The notes: generated by a model not told the origin, from the letters alone. Positions 54,610-64,000 are shown, counted from the stretch's first letter. The stretch is DNA of 64,000 nucleotides from Ruminococcaceae bacterium UBA1036 (GCA_002316805.1 DCEF01000020.1:1-64000), one strand, 5' to 3'. Program-made: numbers and translations.

Positions 54610-55653
54610 TTGTTGAAACAGTATGTAACAATGAAAAAGATTGCTGAAGAACTGAATGTTTCTATTAATGCTGTTTCACTCGCGCTAAATGAAAAAAAAG
54701 GTGTAGGAAGAGAAACTAGAAGCCGTATTATAGACAAGGCAGAGGAACTCGGGTATTTTAAAAACAAATCTAAGTATAAAAAAGCACTTTCCAATAAAAA
54801 TATATGTCTAATGATTCAGACAAAATATTTTCGAAATTCGGATTTCTATAGTACTATTGTGCTTGGGCTTGAAAATGAAGCAAAACGAAAAGGGTATGAG
54901 ATTATTGTTAATTTTCCAGATGAATTTAGAAATATTCCAAACTGTCTTGATGAAAACCGGGTATGTGGAATAATCTCAGTTGGGAAAATCAGTGATGAAT
55001 ATTTGAATAAACTAAAGCAATACGGCATTCCACTTGTTGTAGTCGATCATATGTCGCTTTCAATACCAACTGACTGCATTATTTCCAATAATAAACAGGG
55101 GAGCTATAGAATTACACGACTTTTAATTAGAAATGGTTATCGTAAGATTGGTTTCTTTGGAGACCTTGATTATTCCATGAGTATTAAGGAGCGTTATGAA
55201 GGATATAAAGAAGCCATACAAACTTTACCATTCATCACAAATTATTCATGCCTTGTGAGTTATATACTGAAATTTTCTATTCTGAAAGGAATAGAAAAAT
55301 ATGTAATCAGTCATGACCTTGATATGTTTTCAGAAACGGTTAAATCGATTAATCATATGCCGGAAGCTTTTGTATGCTCTAATGATGATGCCGCTGTATT
55401 GCTTATACATGATTTGCAGAAACTGAATTACCGAGTACCAAACGATATCGCTGTAGTCGGTTTTGACAATTCATCTCTTGCCACTGCCGTTTTGCCACGT
55501 CTTACCACAGTAAATGTACATAAGGAAGAACTTGGTAGCGAAGCAGTTGACAGGCTTCTTTGGCGGTTGGGTCATCCAGATGGACCTATAGAAAGTATTA
55601 TGATGAGCGTTGAAATCGTAGAACGTGATAGCATAAAAAAAATCAATATTTAG
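54610..55653 (+). CDS. LacI-family transcriptional regulator
   Basis: 347 residues (TTG start at 54610 or 54613; AGGAAAAGAG upstream). An N-terminal LacI helix-turn-helix (VTMKKIAEELNVSINAVSLALN) with hinge helix, then a periplasmic-binding-protein-like effector domain (IVNFPDEF, IGFFGDLDYSMSIKERYEGYK, VVGFDNSSLATAVLPRLTTV). It likely controls the upstream mannoside ABC/GH130 genes. The IS66 insertion 96 bases upstream may have changed its expression. Confidence 0.9.
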   Translation: MLKQYVTMKKIAEELNVSINAVSLALNEKKGVGRETRSRIIDKAEELGYFKNKSKYKKALSNKNICLMIQTKYFRNSDFYSTIVLGLENEAKRKGYEIIVNFPDEFRNIPNCLDENRVCGIISVGKISDEYLNKLKQYGIPLVVVDHMSLSIPTDCIISNNKQGSYRITRLLIRNGYRKIGFFGDLDYSMSIKERYEGYKEAIQTLPFITNYSCLVSYILKFSILKGIEKYVISHDLDMFSETVKSINHMPEAFVCSNDDAAVLLIHDLQKLNYRVPNDIAVVGFDNSSLATAVLPRLTTVNVHKEELGSEAVDRLLWRLGHPDGPIESIMMSVEIVERDSIKKINI

Positions 55654-55714
55654 GGACACACTGATTTAATGTTTGTTGTAAACTAAAAATACCCAAAGTT
55701 GTAAAAGAAAATGC

Positions 55715-56228
55715 GTAAGCGTCAAAGCTAATGTCGTATAGCAAAATTGTGAAAAAGATGAGAAAATGCATCTAATCACTGATAGATTTCAAAAGAGTCT
55801 ATCGGATACGATTGCAGTTGATACAATGGAGAAGGATTTGCAGTTACTTGGCAAAAACCGGCGCATGGAGAAATGGGCGCAGTGCGTATCCAAATGCCGC
55901 AGCAGCGGATTAACGGTGCGGAACTGGTGCGAGCAGCACGGAATCAACGAAAAGGCCTACTATTATTGGCAGAACAGGATTTGGAAGTCCATGAATGAAC
56001 CACGAGATAACCCCGGTTTGTGCAGATTCAGGTTGAACCCACCTGCCAAATTGCGGCAGTCAGGATTCGAATCAACGGAGCCGAAGTGGAAATCCGTACT
56101 GGAACCGATGCAGCTGCCATTGAAGCAGTTTGCCGGGCGCTTCGAAAATGCTGAACGATTTTTGCATGATTTGCCCGGGTACTCCGGAAAATTTTGTGTA
56201 AATACGAATTCAGATCAGACAAAGACTT
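55715..56228 (+). mobile_element. IS66-family left end with tnpA fragment
   Basis: It begins GTAAGCGTCAAAGCTAATGT and is similar, in inverse orientation, to the outer end of the element at 54400-54513. The frame 55766-56230 carries the TnpA helix-turn-helix (SGLTVRNWCEQHGINEKAYYYWQNR) after a read-in that resembles the tnpC N terminus. The element breaks off near 56228 at another IS. Together with 53590-54513, IS66 ends face outward-in on both sides of the LacI gene. Confidence 0.8.
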
Positions 56229-56279
56229 AAGGCAACACCGCACAGAGCAGGATGTCACTAAAAGTGGTAAAATCAAGGT

Positions 56280-56833
56280 ATGAACAAACAAATCAGCTTG
56301 TCAACTCTGAGCGACGAACTGGCACAAGTAAAAACACATAAAAATAAAAAAGAATTTCTGAGTCAAATTGATCGTATCGTTCCATGGGACGAATGGGCAA
56401 CCGTCATAAAACCGCACTATATAAGGGAGAACGCGGAAATAAGCCATACGACTTGGAATTGATGCTTCGAATTCACATTCTGCAGAATCTGTACAATTTA
56501 GCAGATGAAGCTACTGCCAGTGAAGTAATTTACAGTCAAGCCTTTTCTGATTTTTGTGGAGTAGCATCCAGCAATCAGGTTCCGGATGGAGATACCATCG
56601 GTAGATTCCGGAATATTTTGGTGCGCAACGGTCTGGAACAAAAGATTTTTGCGCAGGTCGTGATATCACTGCAGAAAAAGGGCTTGTTACTGAAAAAAGG
56701 AACTATCGTGGACTCCACTTTCATAGAAGCACCTTCCTCAACGAAGAATAAAGAGAAACAACGCGACCCGGATGCACATCAGGCAAAGAAAGGGTCCACC
56801 TGCGTTGAAGCGTCATCAAGGGCAGCCTCAGAT
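56280..56833 (+). pseudogene. IS5-like transposase, frameshifted
   Basis: Two frames, 56280-56462 (MNKQISLSTLSDELAQVKTH...) and 56384-56836 (YDLELMLRIHILQNLYNLADE, DSTFIEAPSS), join by a shift near 56390-56460 into the N-terminal two thirds of an IS5/IS1182-type transposase. It ends at a junction with an IS21-type fragment, so the C-terminal catalytic part is missing. Confidence 0.8.
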
Positions 56834-56834
56834 T

Positions 56835-57044
56835 GATGCCATGCTTCGGCGGGGAATCTTCAACTGCATCGTGATGCAGGAAAGATTGCAAAAAACAGGC
56901 TACAAGGGCGCAATTACGATTCTGAATGACTATGTTCATCCTCACCTCCCACTAAAAAGCAGCCCGGTGGTGAGGCGATACGAAACCTTGACGGAGACGC
57001 ACCCGGGTGGTTGGCATTTTCCCCAATCCCAATTCCTATGTTAG
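56835..57044 (+). pseudogene. IS21-type istA fragment
   Basis: About 60 residues (MLRRGIFNCIVMQERLQKTG, YKGAITILNDYVHP, VVRRYETLTE) match the helix-turn-helix-to-core region of IS21 transposase IstA. Fused in frame with the IS5-like fragment, it is a scar of nested insertion and deletion. Confidence 0.6.
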
Positions 57045-57258
57045 ACTTGTTGCCACTTACCTCATGGAATATGCCGAGGATTAGTCTGACTCAAGGGCAT
57101 ATTTTAGTGCTGAAGCCATTCAAAAAGCTTTTTCGATCGCCGCATAATTCGTTTTTTTCGGAGTGAAATTGCAAATTTCTATTGACACTACCCAAGTATA
57201 TCTCCATGATTTTTATCAGTCGCCATAACATAAACTCATTAAAATTACTTTACAGTGT
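57045..57258. other. IS-derived or non-coding tail
   Basis: About 210 bases after the istA fragment. It contains no recognised gene, and one CTACCC-AAGT-type end at about 57190 may be an IS boundary. Confidence 0.3.
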
Positions 57259-57738
57259 TTAATATGTCTTATTTTTATATTTGCTTTCATCTGCATATTC
57301 AATTTTCCATTTCTGATACTTACACCACATATCTGTTTTAAAAGAATATAGTAATCCATCACTTTCATCGTTATATCTAAAATCAACTGTTATAAATGGC
57401 ATATCACCTATTGAGTTAAAATTTCTATTGTGTGAATTTAATTCTTCTATAAATTTTGAATCAGAAAGAAATGATTTGAAATCTAAAAACGCTTTTTCAA
57501 TGCTGTTGAAATCCGTGTTTCTATCAACGTAAATAATTATACGACATCCAGTCCCTGAGTAAAAGAAGGAACTCTCGTCTATTCTTGAAATACTGTTTAT
57601 GATATGATTGTTGGTTTTAAGTTCATGCTCAATATGAATCCACTGACTATTTCTGCTATGCCATTGAGATATCAGGACAGACGAGAGTAAAACTATAAAG
57701 CATAATATTGTTATTAACAGTATTTTTTTCTTTTTCAA
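57259..57738 (-). CDS. Membrane-anchored hypothetical protein
   Basis: 159 residues. An N-terminal hydrophobic signal-anchor (KILLITILCFIVLLSSVLIS) precedes a polar extracytoplasmic domain. No family was recognised. It lies 31 bases downstream of the decayed lectin-type gene on the same strand and may have been its partner. A ribosome binding site (GGAGAACG) precedes the ATG. Confidence 0.65.
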   Translation of the reverse strand: MKKKKILLITILCFIVLLSSVLISQWHSRNSQWIHIEHELKTNNHIINSISRIDESSFFYSGTGCRIIIYVDRNTDFNSIEKAFLDFKSFLSDSKFIEELNSHNRNFNSIGDMPFITVDFRYNDESDGLLYSFKTDMWCKYQKWKIEYADESKYKNKTY

Positions 57739-57769
57739 GATTACGTTCTCCTACCATTTGGTATTGTTT

Positions 57770-60700
57770 TTAATTGAAATATAAAAGAGCTGCATATAAT
57801 TGTTCACCATTAATATAATCATCAAGGTCAAGATAAGAATATCCGCCCCAAGTTGATACCTTAAGAGTGGCTTTTTGTGCTATATTATCAGTCTTTATTT
57901 CTGTGATAGTCACCCAATGTCTTTCAAAGCTATTTTGTATCCAATGATTACCATTAGACTTAGTAACTTCAATATTCCTCAGTTTGGAGTTTATTCCAAT
58001 TAACATTGCAACCGGAAGGTTATTATCTAATGCAGTCCTTATATAATCCGATGTATTGTTTTTGTTAAAAGCTCCATTTTTGTGAATACCTTTTGATTCA
58101 ATTTCATGGTCTTTAGCATAATTCGTAACACCATTTTCAAATTTTGATAAGGGCCATACTCCTAGAAACTCCGAATATACTATAAGGAGTAACGTAATTG
58201 TATACTTTATTCATATGTGCTATGAAATTCTTTTTTGATAAATCTGGATAGTTATACAAGTTTTTATATTTGCTATTGCTTATAGCCATATATGCAAGTA
58301 AATTTGATGCCGCAACTGTGCCACAGCCACCATTTTTATCGATCTCTGAATTGAACCAATTCTGATCTCCACCATAATTTAAAGTTCCATCTTCATTATA
58401 TATAGGTAAAAAATCTTTGTTAGATAATGATGACTTAAAGACATCGCAAACCAGCGGTCTCGGGTCAACATTATCATTATAACCATCCCCGTCGCTGTCT
58501 TCGCTGGTTGGGTCGGATAAAACCGGAAGGACTCGGATAGCCTGAATCTTCAGCTTGCTTTCATCCGTTAAAGAATCAAACATATCCCTATACTTCTGTA
58601 CACATGAAAGATAGTCGAACAGGTTTTGAATTTCCGATCCTTCATAGCTGTTCCAATCGACTTCCTGGCTGTCGGTCAATCCATCGCCATCGGTATCGAT
58701 AGGGGCGTCTTTCACAAGTGGTTCCAAAAGTTGAACCCTTTTCAGATTATTGGCCATGACTATATCATAAAGGTTGCTGATTTTGGCAACAGAATAAACG
58801 TGTTTTGCAATAATTGGCCCAAATTGAATATTACTTGCGACTGTGATGCCACCCGTTTTTTCCATCGTTTCTTCAATGCCGCCCGCGAAAAATGACGTTG
58901 GCGACTTGATGATGTTAAAATTGATTCCCTTTTCAAAAACTCGGTCAAAACAATCCCAATAATCTCTTCCACCGGACATATCGGCATAGCTCCAACCGTC
59001 AACAATTAAAAATCCAAATTTTGAGGCCGTAACTCTGAAATCAATGTCATAAGCAAGCTTTGAATAAGCGTCGCCCCACATGCTATATTCTATAGATGTA
59101 TTTCTCTTCAATTGTCCGACTAATTTTTTCACTTCTTCTATGCTGCCTGCCCATTTGCTTCCTCTCTGCAACTGCAGAATTTGGGTTGCTTCATAATTGA
59201 AATCCGTAAAACGGATAACTCAAATTCTTGCGGAGCTGGACTCTTCAAATATCTGTTCACTTGCGGAAGGAACGTTTTTTATAGAATTATTAAAATTATC
59301 GATTGGAATTGTGTTCGAACAATCTACCATGAAGACAACATCGACAGGTCCGGCTTTTCCAGAGACGGGTTCGGCAGCTTCCGCGGATAATAATTTCGCC
59401 TGTCTGATAGTTTGGGCTTTATTGTCAGAATTGCCTGAAACAGAAAAATATCCTCCTGCTTTTTTTGATTTTCCATTGGATTTTATTGCATAGAAATTTT
59501 TTGCCTGCAAAGACTGCGAGTCCTTTTTTTCAGGTTTTACGCCGAGTTCGTTAAACCATTTGTCCATATCGATAACGCAGTAATCGCCAAGCTCCGTCGA
59601 TCTTGCAACAAGAGTGTCATTGTCAACCGTTGTTTCTACTGGTTTGAGCATATTGCTTTTCTCATCATAATGAAAAACCTGAAAACGCTGAATTCCCTGA
59701 AGCTCCGATAAATTAGATCCTGTATTTTACTTTGCAGTTTGATCTGAACTAATCCTAAATTTCAGGGTAACCTCTTTTACACTTAATGCATCATATGTAA
59801 TGGATATCAGCTTGCCAAGTATTGTATCATTCGACGACAGTATATTGGAATATTGGCTTTTCTTAACGGACAGAGAGTTATTAGCATTGCCTGCCGCGTT
59901 GACATCAATCGCTAATTCGTATTTATTGTCTTTATTTATTTCATCCAGCGATTTGTTATCTACAGTTTGGCTAAACGTGTATTGCCCATCCGGTATATCG
60001 TGAGTTTTGGGGTTCAACGGGTTAAGTCCAAGCTTAATCTCGTCGCCGTCACCGATACCATCCCCGTCGGTGTCGAATTTCAACGGATCGGTTTTGTAAG
60101 TGTTGACTTCGTCTCCGTCTTTCAGACCGTCATTGTCCGTATCGGCGCTTTGTGGGGCTGTGCCCAGTTTGACTTCTGTAAGGTTCGTCAGGCCATCCTT
60201 ATCCGGGTCTTCATTCGCGTCGGAAATACCATTTCCGTCAGTATCGGCTTTTAGCGGATCTGTACCAGTCAGATAAAGTTCCTGATAATCGGTCAATCCA
60301 TCGCCGTCCGTATCCGGCTTTGTCGGGTCGGTACCCAATTCTTTTTCAAAAATATCCGGCAGTCCGTCACCATCTGTATCTTTCAGCGTATAACCGTCAT
60401 TTACTTTTACCATTTCGAACGGTTCTGATTCTGCTGAATCATGCTTTGCTGTAGTCTGCTTGACCTTAAAGTACAGCTTATCCGGTGTGCCGCTTACTGT
60501 GTAGCTGTATTCATTCTTGTCGGAAACCGTGCCTGCTTTGGCATAATCCGTTCCGTTGGAAGAAACCATAACGTCAAAAGTTCCTGTGCTCTCCGTACTG
60601 TTCCATACAACTTTTATACTTTTGGTGTTCTTGTCATAGGTGCCATAAGCATATAACTTCAGTTCATTCAAGTCGATTTTCCATTTCTGGTTGTCGCCAT

Positions 60701-61224
60701 TCGCATCTGACCAAATTTGGATTTGCGCGCCGTTGTTTGAAGAAATTCCAACGATATCAAGGCATTTGCCGCTCTGCTTTGAAACGATCTCGTAATACCC
60801 GTCGCCGCAGTCTTTCAAACTCCAGAGCTGATTATCTTTCCCGACATAATCCCACTGATGCACTCGGGTACCGTTGCTCGTCGCAGCGTCTGTTACATCG
60901 GCGACTTTTCCCATAGCCTTGTTGACAATTTTATAGTAGGTATCATCCACCTTTTGGAACGACCATTTCTGGTTGTCGGAGCCTGCATAATCCCATTGCT
61001 GCAACACGGCGCCGTTATTTTTGTTTCTTCCCGGCACTTCAATAACTTTGTTTGTCCGTTTGGACGTGATAGTACAGTAAATAATTTCGTCGCCGGACTG
61101 CTTTAAAAAATCACTTACTTCCGGAACCTTTTGCAGTTGTTCCAGCTGCAAAAGCGTTCATCGGCAACGACATCATGCAGATTGCCGCAGAACATAGAAT
61201 TGCTATTCCTTTTTTAATAATCAT
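57770..61224 (-). pseudogene. Decayed secreted ricin-lectin / TSP3-repeat / VWA / C39-like protein
   Basis: One broken gene of about 1,150 codons. A signal peptide (61224 inward, MIIKKGIAILCSAAICMMSL..., AFAA) is out of frame with the rest. Then a ricin-type beta-trefoil (about 61130-60660, repeated [18 protein letters not shown]), a fibronectin-like segment, five or more Ca-binding TSP3-like repeats ([18 protein letters not shown]...), a VWA domain interrupted by TGA (59220), more DTDGDG units and a C39-like peptidase (GGCGTVAASNLLAY; His in RHWVTITEI) after a shift near 58160. An in-frame TAA is at 59727. At least two nonsense changes and two frameshifts. Confidence 0.85.
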
Positions 61225-61252
61225 GCCTTTTATATACTTCCTCCATAAAAGT

Positions 61253-61694
61253 TCTTATTTGTAATGCTTTCTATAATATAATATATGTTCCACAATATGT
61301 CAATTGTTCTATGAAAATTTATTTACATAGCAGTGCAGCCCCTACAGATTCTGTATGGGCTGCACTGCCAAATTATTTTATCAACTGGCGTAATAAATTA
61401 TTCTCATCTAAAGTCATGGGAAATTACAACTATTCATTTTGAAGAAGCATTTGCACTGTTTAACTTCGGTATCTGCATCCCGGCAACATCAATCGTGTAA
61501 TCGCTTTTATAAATCAATTGAGACACCGGGACAATCTTGTACCCCTGCGCCTGAAGCGTCTGGAGGACGGTCGGCAGTGCTGCCGGTGTGTTTTTTGCGC
61601 CGTTGTGGAACAAAACTATAGAACCCGGTTTCACCCGAGAAATAACACGCTTTTCTATCTGCTCAGGTGTCGGGTTTTTCCAGTCTAAGCTATC
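61253..61694 (-). repeat. Right direct copy of the deacetylase 3' region
   Basis: 61379-61694 matches 33671-33986 almost base for base, with a looser match in the 3' flank. It includes the 3' end of the intact gene. With the left copy it brackets the island. Confidence 0.85.
61330..61368. terminator. Terminator-like hairpin downstream of the deacetylase gene
   Basis: A perfect 12-bp stem (GCAGTGCAGCCC with GGGCTGCACTGC) and 15-base loop between the decayed lectin gene and the deacetylase 3' end. The T tract is weak on both sides. Confidence 0.6.
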
Positions 61695-62222
61695 TACGCT
61701 CCACTGTATTGGATACATCTTCATTCCGTTAACAGTTTTTATAAGCGTATTGTCATAGTCGCCGTATGGCGGCCGGAAAAGCATTGGGCTGGTACCAGTT
61801 GCGGATTTTATTTTTTCATTACAGGCACTTATCTGGGCCTCCATATTCTGGTGTGTCAGCTTAGGCATGTGCGGGTGAGTGTTCGAGTGATTGCACACCT
61901 CATGCCCTGCTGCTGCCAGTGCTTTTGTCGAATCTGGATATTTATCTACCCAAGCGCCAACGACAAAGAAAGTTGTTTTTACATTATATTGTTTTAAAAT
62001 ATCAATAAGTTTTTGGGTTTCCTCATTCCCCCATGCAGCGTCAAACGATATGGCAATTTTTTTCTCATTAGTCTGCACATTGTAAATCGGCAGGTCACGC
62101 TTTGGCGCTGCGGCATTTACAGCCTGCACTCCGCGAACGCATCCGCACACAATAAGTATAGCCGCCAAAATAAAAAAAAGGATTGCAAGCACCCGCTTCT
62201 TCGTCACAGTGAAGACACTCAT
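61434..62222 (-). CDS. Polysaccharide deacetylase (PdaA/CE4 family)
   Basis: 262 residues. An N-terminal hydrophobic segment (VLAILFFILAAILIVCGCV) anchors or exports it, then a CE4 NodB domain: ISFDAAWGNEET (motif 1), HSNTHPHMPKLT (motif 2), RPPYGDYDNT (motif 3), DSLDWKNP (motif 4) and VLFHNG (motif 5). Motif 1 has DAAW instead of the more usual FDDG. It removes N-acetyl groups from peptidoglycan or chitin-like sugars; PdaA-type enzymes make spore cortex muramic lactam. AAAGGGG precedes the ATG. Its 3' end is duplicated at 33671-33986. Confidence 0.9.
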   Translation of the reverse strand: MSVFTVTKKRVLAILFFILAAILIVCGCVRGVQAVNAAAPKRDLPIYNVQTNEKKIAISFDAAWGNEETQKLIDILKQYNVKTTFFVVGAWVDKYPDSTKALAAAGHEVCNHSNTHPHMPKLTHQNMEAQISACNEKIKSATGTSPMLFRPPYGDYDNTLIKTVNGMKMYPIQWSVDSLDWKNPTPEQIEKRVISRVKPGSIVLFHNGAKNTPAALPTVLQTLQAQGYKIVPVSQLIYKSDYTIDVAGMQIPKLNSANASSK

Positions 62223-62385
62223 CGCAATTACCCCTTTCGAATCAAAATATATGCTGATGATGGCCCCTCTATAAGCTCAATAAATGAAAAGTCCCTACTA
62301 TACAGCTAAAGTGCTGTACAGTAAGGATTCATTGTATTGTATTTTAAACCGCAAACTTAAAGGCCGCCATGTAAATCAGTGGACT

Positions 62386-62835
62386 TTATTCCTCAGTTAC
62401 TTTTTTGCCTTCCACTGCATTTTCAAGGGTATGCCAACCCAAAACAGCACACTTCACACGCGCAGGCATGTGAGCGACATCTTTAAGGGCAATTGCTTCA
62501 TCAAGCGGTTCAAGTTGCTTTTCGTCAGTAATTTCACCTTTAATCATACCAAGAAAAAGCTTCACGAGTTTTTTGGCTTCTTCTACAGTTTTGCCTTTAA
62601 TCAAGTCAATCATTATTGAAGCAGAAGCCTGTGAAATGGCGCATCCTATACCAGTAAAGCCAGCGTCTTCAATTACTCCGTCCTTTACGCGCAGCTCCAG
62701 CGAAATTTCGTCGCCGCAGCTTGGGTTTACACCTTTTAAGGTCGCCGTCGGGCTGTCTATGTGGTGCTTATTGCGCTTTGAATTATTGTGCTCCGTCAAA
62801 ATCTGTGTGTATATCTGATTAAGTTCCAAGGCCAA
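62386..62835 (-). CDS. sufU: SufU-type iron-sulfur scaffold / sulfur transfer protein
   Basis: 149 residues (TTG start at 62835, or six bases further in). Three conserved cysteines with the expected spacing: NPSCGDE, GIGCAISQASASIM and ARVKCAVLGW. It receives sulfur from SufS for Fe-S cluster assembly. Its start overlaps sufS by 17 bases, consistent with cotranscription and coupling. Confidence 0.93.
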   Translation of the reverse strand: MALELNQIYTQILTEHNNSKRNKHHIDSPTATLKGVNPSCGDEISLELRVKDGVIEDAGFTGIGCAISQASASIMIDLIKGKTVEEAKKLVKLFLGMIKGEITDEKQLEPLDEAIALKDVAHMPARVKCAVLGWHTLENAVEGKKVTEE

Positions 62836-64000
62836 GCCACCCCCTTACACGCTTGAGGCTGCTAAGGAACTGGTCAATATCTTCACGAGTATTGTAAAAG
62901 TATAGGCTTGCACGGCATGTTGCATTAACGCCGAGATAATCCATTAGCGGCTGGGCGCAGTGGTGGCCAGCGCGTATCGCAACGCCGTCGGCGTCAAGTA
63001 TGCTTGCTACATCATGCGGATGCACCCCGTCGACATTAAACGAAATCACACCGCAGCGGTCACGCCTATTTTTAGTGCCACCATACACAGTGATATGCGG
63101 AACCTCGGCAAGCCCGTCAAGTGTATAGTTAAGCAGGGCCTGCTCGGTTTCGGCGATTTTATCATAGCCGACTTTCTGCAGATAGTGTATCGCCGCTTCA
63201 AGCCCTACTGCTCCGCCCACATTTTGTGTGCCTGCCTCGAACTTCTGTGGAAGCGGCGCAAATGTGGCAGACTGTTCGTGAACATATTCAATCATCTCTC
63301 CGCCGCGGAGGAAAGGCGGCATTTTATTGAGGAGCTCTTCTCTGCCATACAGCACGCCTATTCCCATTGGCGCCATCATTTTATGGCCTGAAAATGCCAT
63401 AAAATCAGCGCCGAGGTCTTTCACATTCACTTTAAAATGCGGTATGCTCTGCGCGCAGTCCACAACAACAACAGCGCCTACCGAATGTGCTTTATCCGCA
63501 ATTTTACGGACAGGGTATACAGAACCGAGGACATTCGAAACATGGGCCAGTGCCAAGATTTTCGCTTTCGGCGTTATTTTTTCCATCTCATCGTCCGTCA
63601 GGCGCCCCTCCTTGTCGGGATAAAGATAGACAAGCTTCGCGCCTTTGGCCTGTGCCACCATCTGCCACGGCACGAGGTTGCTGTGATGTTCGCTGACAGG
63701 CAGGACTATCTCGTCGCCTTCATGCAGAAAATTGAGGCCATAACTGTAAGCTACAAGGTTGAGCGACTCGCTCGCATTGCGCGTGAAAATGACTTCACAG
63801 TCTTTATCAGCTCCTATAAACTCCTTAACAGTGTGGCGGGCATTTTCATACCTCTCCGTTGCTTTCACGCTAAGCTCATAGAGTCCGCGGTGCGGGTTTG
63901 CGTTTTCCGTGCGGTAAAACTCATCCACTGCCCGTAGAACAGGAACAGGCCTCTGAACTGTGGCAGCATTGTCAAGGTACGCAAGGCGCTTACCGTTCAT
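62819..64000 (-). CDS. sufS: SufS-type cysteine desulfurase (5' end at or beyond the window edge)
   Basis: 393 residues visible. PLP-dependent class V fold: VVVDCAQSIPHF, FSGHKMMAPMGIGVLYG (PLP lysine) and RAGHHCAQPLM (catalytic Cys, loop of group II desulfurases). Homologues have about 20 residues before NGKRLAYLDNAAT, so the ATG at 64000 is probably internal and the true start lies outside. It provides persulfide sulfur to the SufU gene product. Confidence 0.93.
   Translation of the reverse strand: MNGKRLAYLDNAATVQRPVPVLRAVDEFYRTENANPHRGLYELSVKATERYENARHTVKEFIGADKDCEVIFTRNASESLNLVAYSYGLNFLHEGDEIVLPVSEHHSNLVPWQMVAQAKGAKLVYLYPDKEGRLTDDEMEKITPKAKILALAHVSNVLGSVYPVRKIADKAHSVGAVVVVDCAQSIPHFKVNVKDLGADFMAFSGHKMMAPMGIGVLYGREELLNKMPPFLRGGEMIEYVHEQSATFAPLPQKFEAGTQNVGGAVGLEAAIHYLQKVGYDKIAETEQALLNYTLDGLAEVPHITVYGGTKNRRDRCGVISFNVDGVHPHDVASILDADGVAIRAGHHCAQPLMDYLGVNATCRASLYFYNTREDIDQFLSSLKRVRGWLGLGT

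Noticed and set aside
60000..60420. DTDGDG-coding repeats considered as a DNA tandem or CRISPR-like array
   Set aside because: Repeats are protein-level TSP3-like calcium-binding units with variable DNA spacing and sequence; no constant repeat-spacer pattern.
33987..61252. Island as a typical integrative conjugative element
   Set aside because: No integrase, relaxase, type IV secretion or tRNA attachment site was found in the interval; only IS remnants and the direct repeats support mobility.

Overview
The window looks like the chromosome of a spore-forming, low-to-mid GC Firmicute of class Clostridia, most likely an Oscillospiraceae/Ruminococcaceae-type anaerobe (inference). Support: an alpha/beta-type small acid-soluble spore protein, a CarD-family regulator, an FMN-riboswitch ribDEBAH operon, an aspS-gatCAB operon, SufS/SufU, strong AGGAGG-type ribosome binding sites and frequent TTG/GTG starts. 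No tRNA, rRNA or CRISPR array was seen.

Layout. 1-26 kb is a mostly conserved backbone: NlpC/P60 endopeptidase; riboflavin operon with FMN riboswitch; a BlaI/BlaR1-like repressor/M56 sensor pair; CarD; aspS-gatC-gatA-gatB; a fructose operon (DeoR regulator, FruK, FruA); peptidase T; a MocR/PdxR-like regulator divergent from two ECF transporter S components; a radical SAM/SPASM protein; SASP. 26-33.5 kb is accessory: an orphan LL-H-type holin, a divergent pair of surface-type proteins (DNRLRE and DUF11), a membrane-anchored thioredoxin-like protein among IS scars, and a MarR-MATE pair.

33.5-61.7 kb is a genomic island bracketed by direct copies of the 3' end of a polysaccharide deacetylase gene (316 bp, three mismatches seen). 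It opens with the most interesting locus of the window, 34.2-40.5 kb: a complete cluster for a thiazole/oxazole-modified peptide (TOMM/LAP). It has a 49-residue precursor with a Cys/Ser core, then ABC ATPase, ABC permease, a small two-TM protein, SagB-type dehydrogenase, SagC-type and SagD/YcaO cyclodehydratase subunits and a CPBP protease. This gene order (A-G-H-X-B-Y-D-P) matches that of listeriolysin S. The precursor is too short for ordinary ORF cut-offs. The rest of the island is a fructose-family PTS operon whose PRD regulator is split from its EIIA domain exactly at an A AAA AAG slippery heptamer and which carries an HPr-like gene with an out-of-frame start; a mannoside-type uptake and phosphorolysis locus (DUF1861, ABC importer, GH130, LacI regulator); many IS66, IS3, IS256, IS5-like and IS21 remnants, one IS66 derivative with a perfect 8-bp target duplication; and a large decayed secreted ricin-lectin/TSP3-repeat/VWA/C39-like protein.

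Beyond the island the backbone resumes with the intact deacetylase and sufS-sufU. The picture is a conserved vitamin, translation and sugar backbone interrupted by a mosaic island that delivered a probable bacteriocin or cytolysin and sugar-uptake functions, followed by IS-driven decay.
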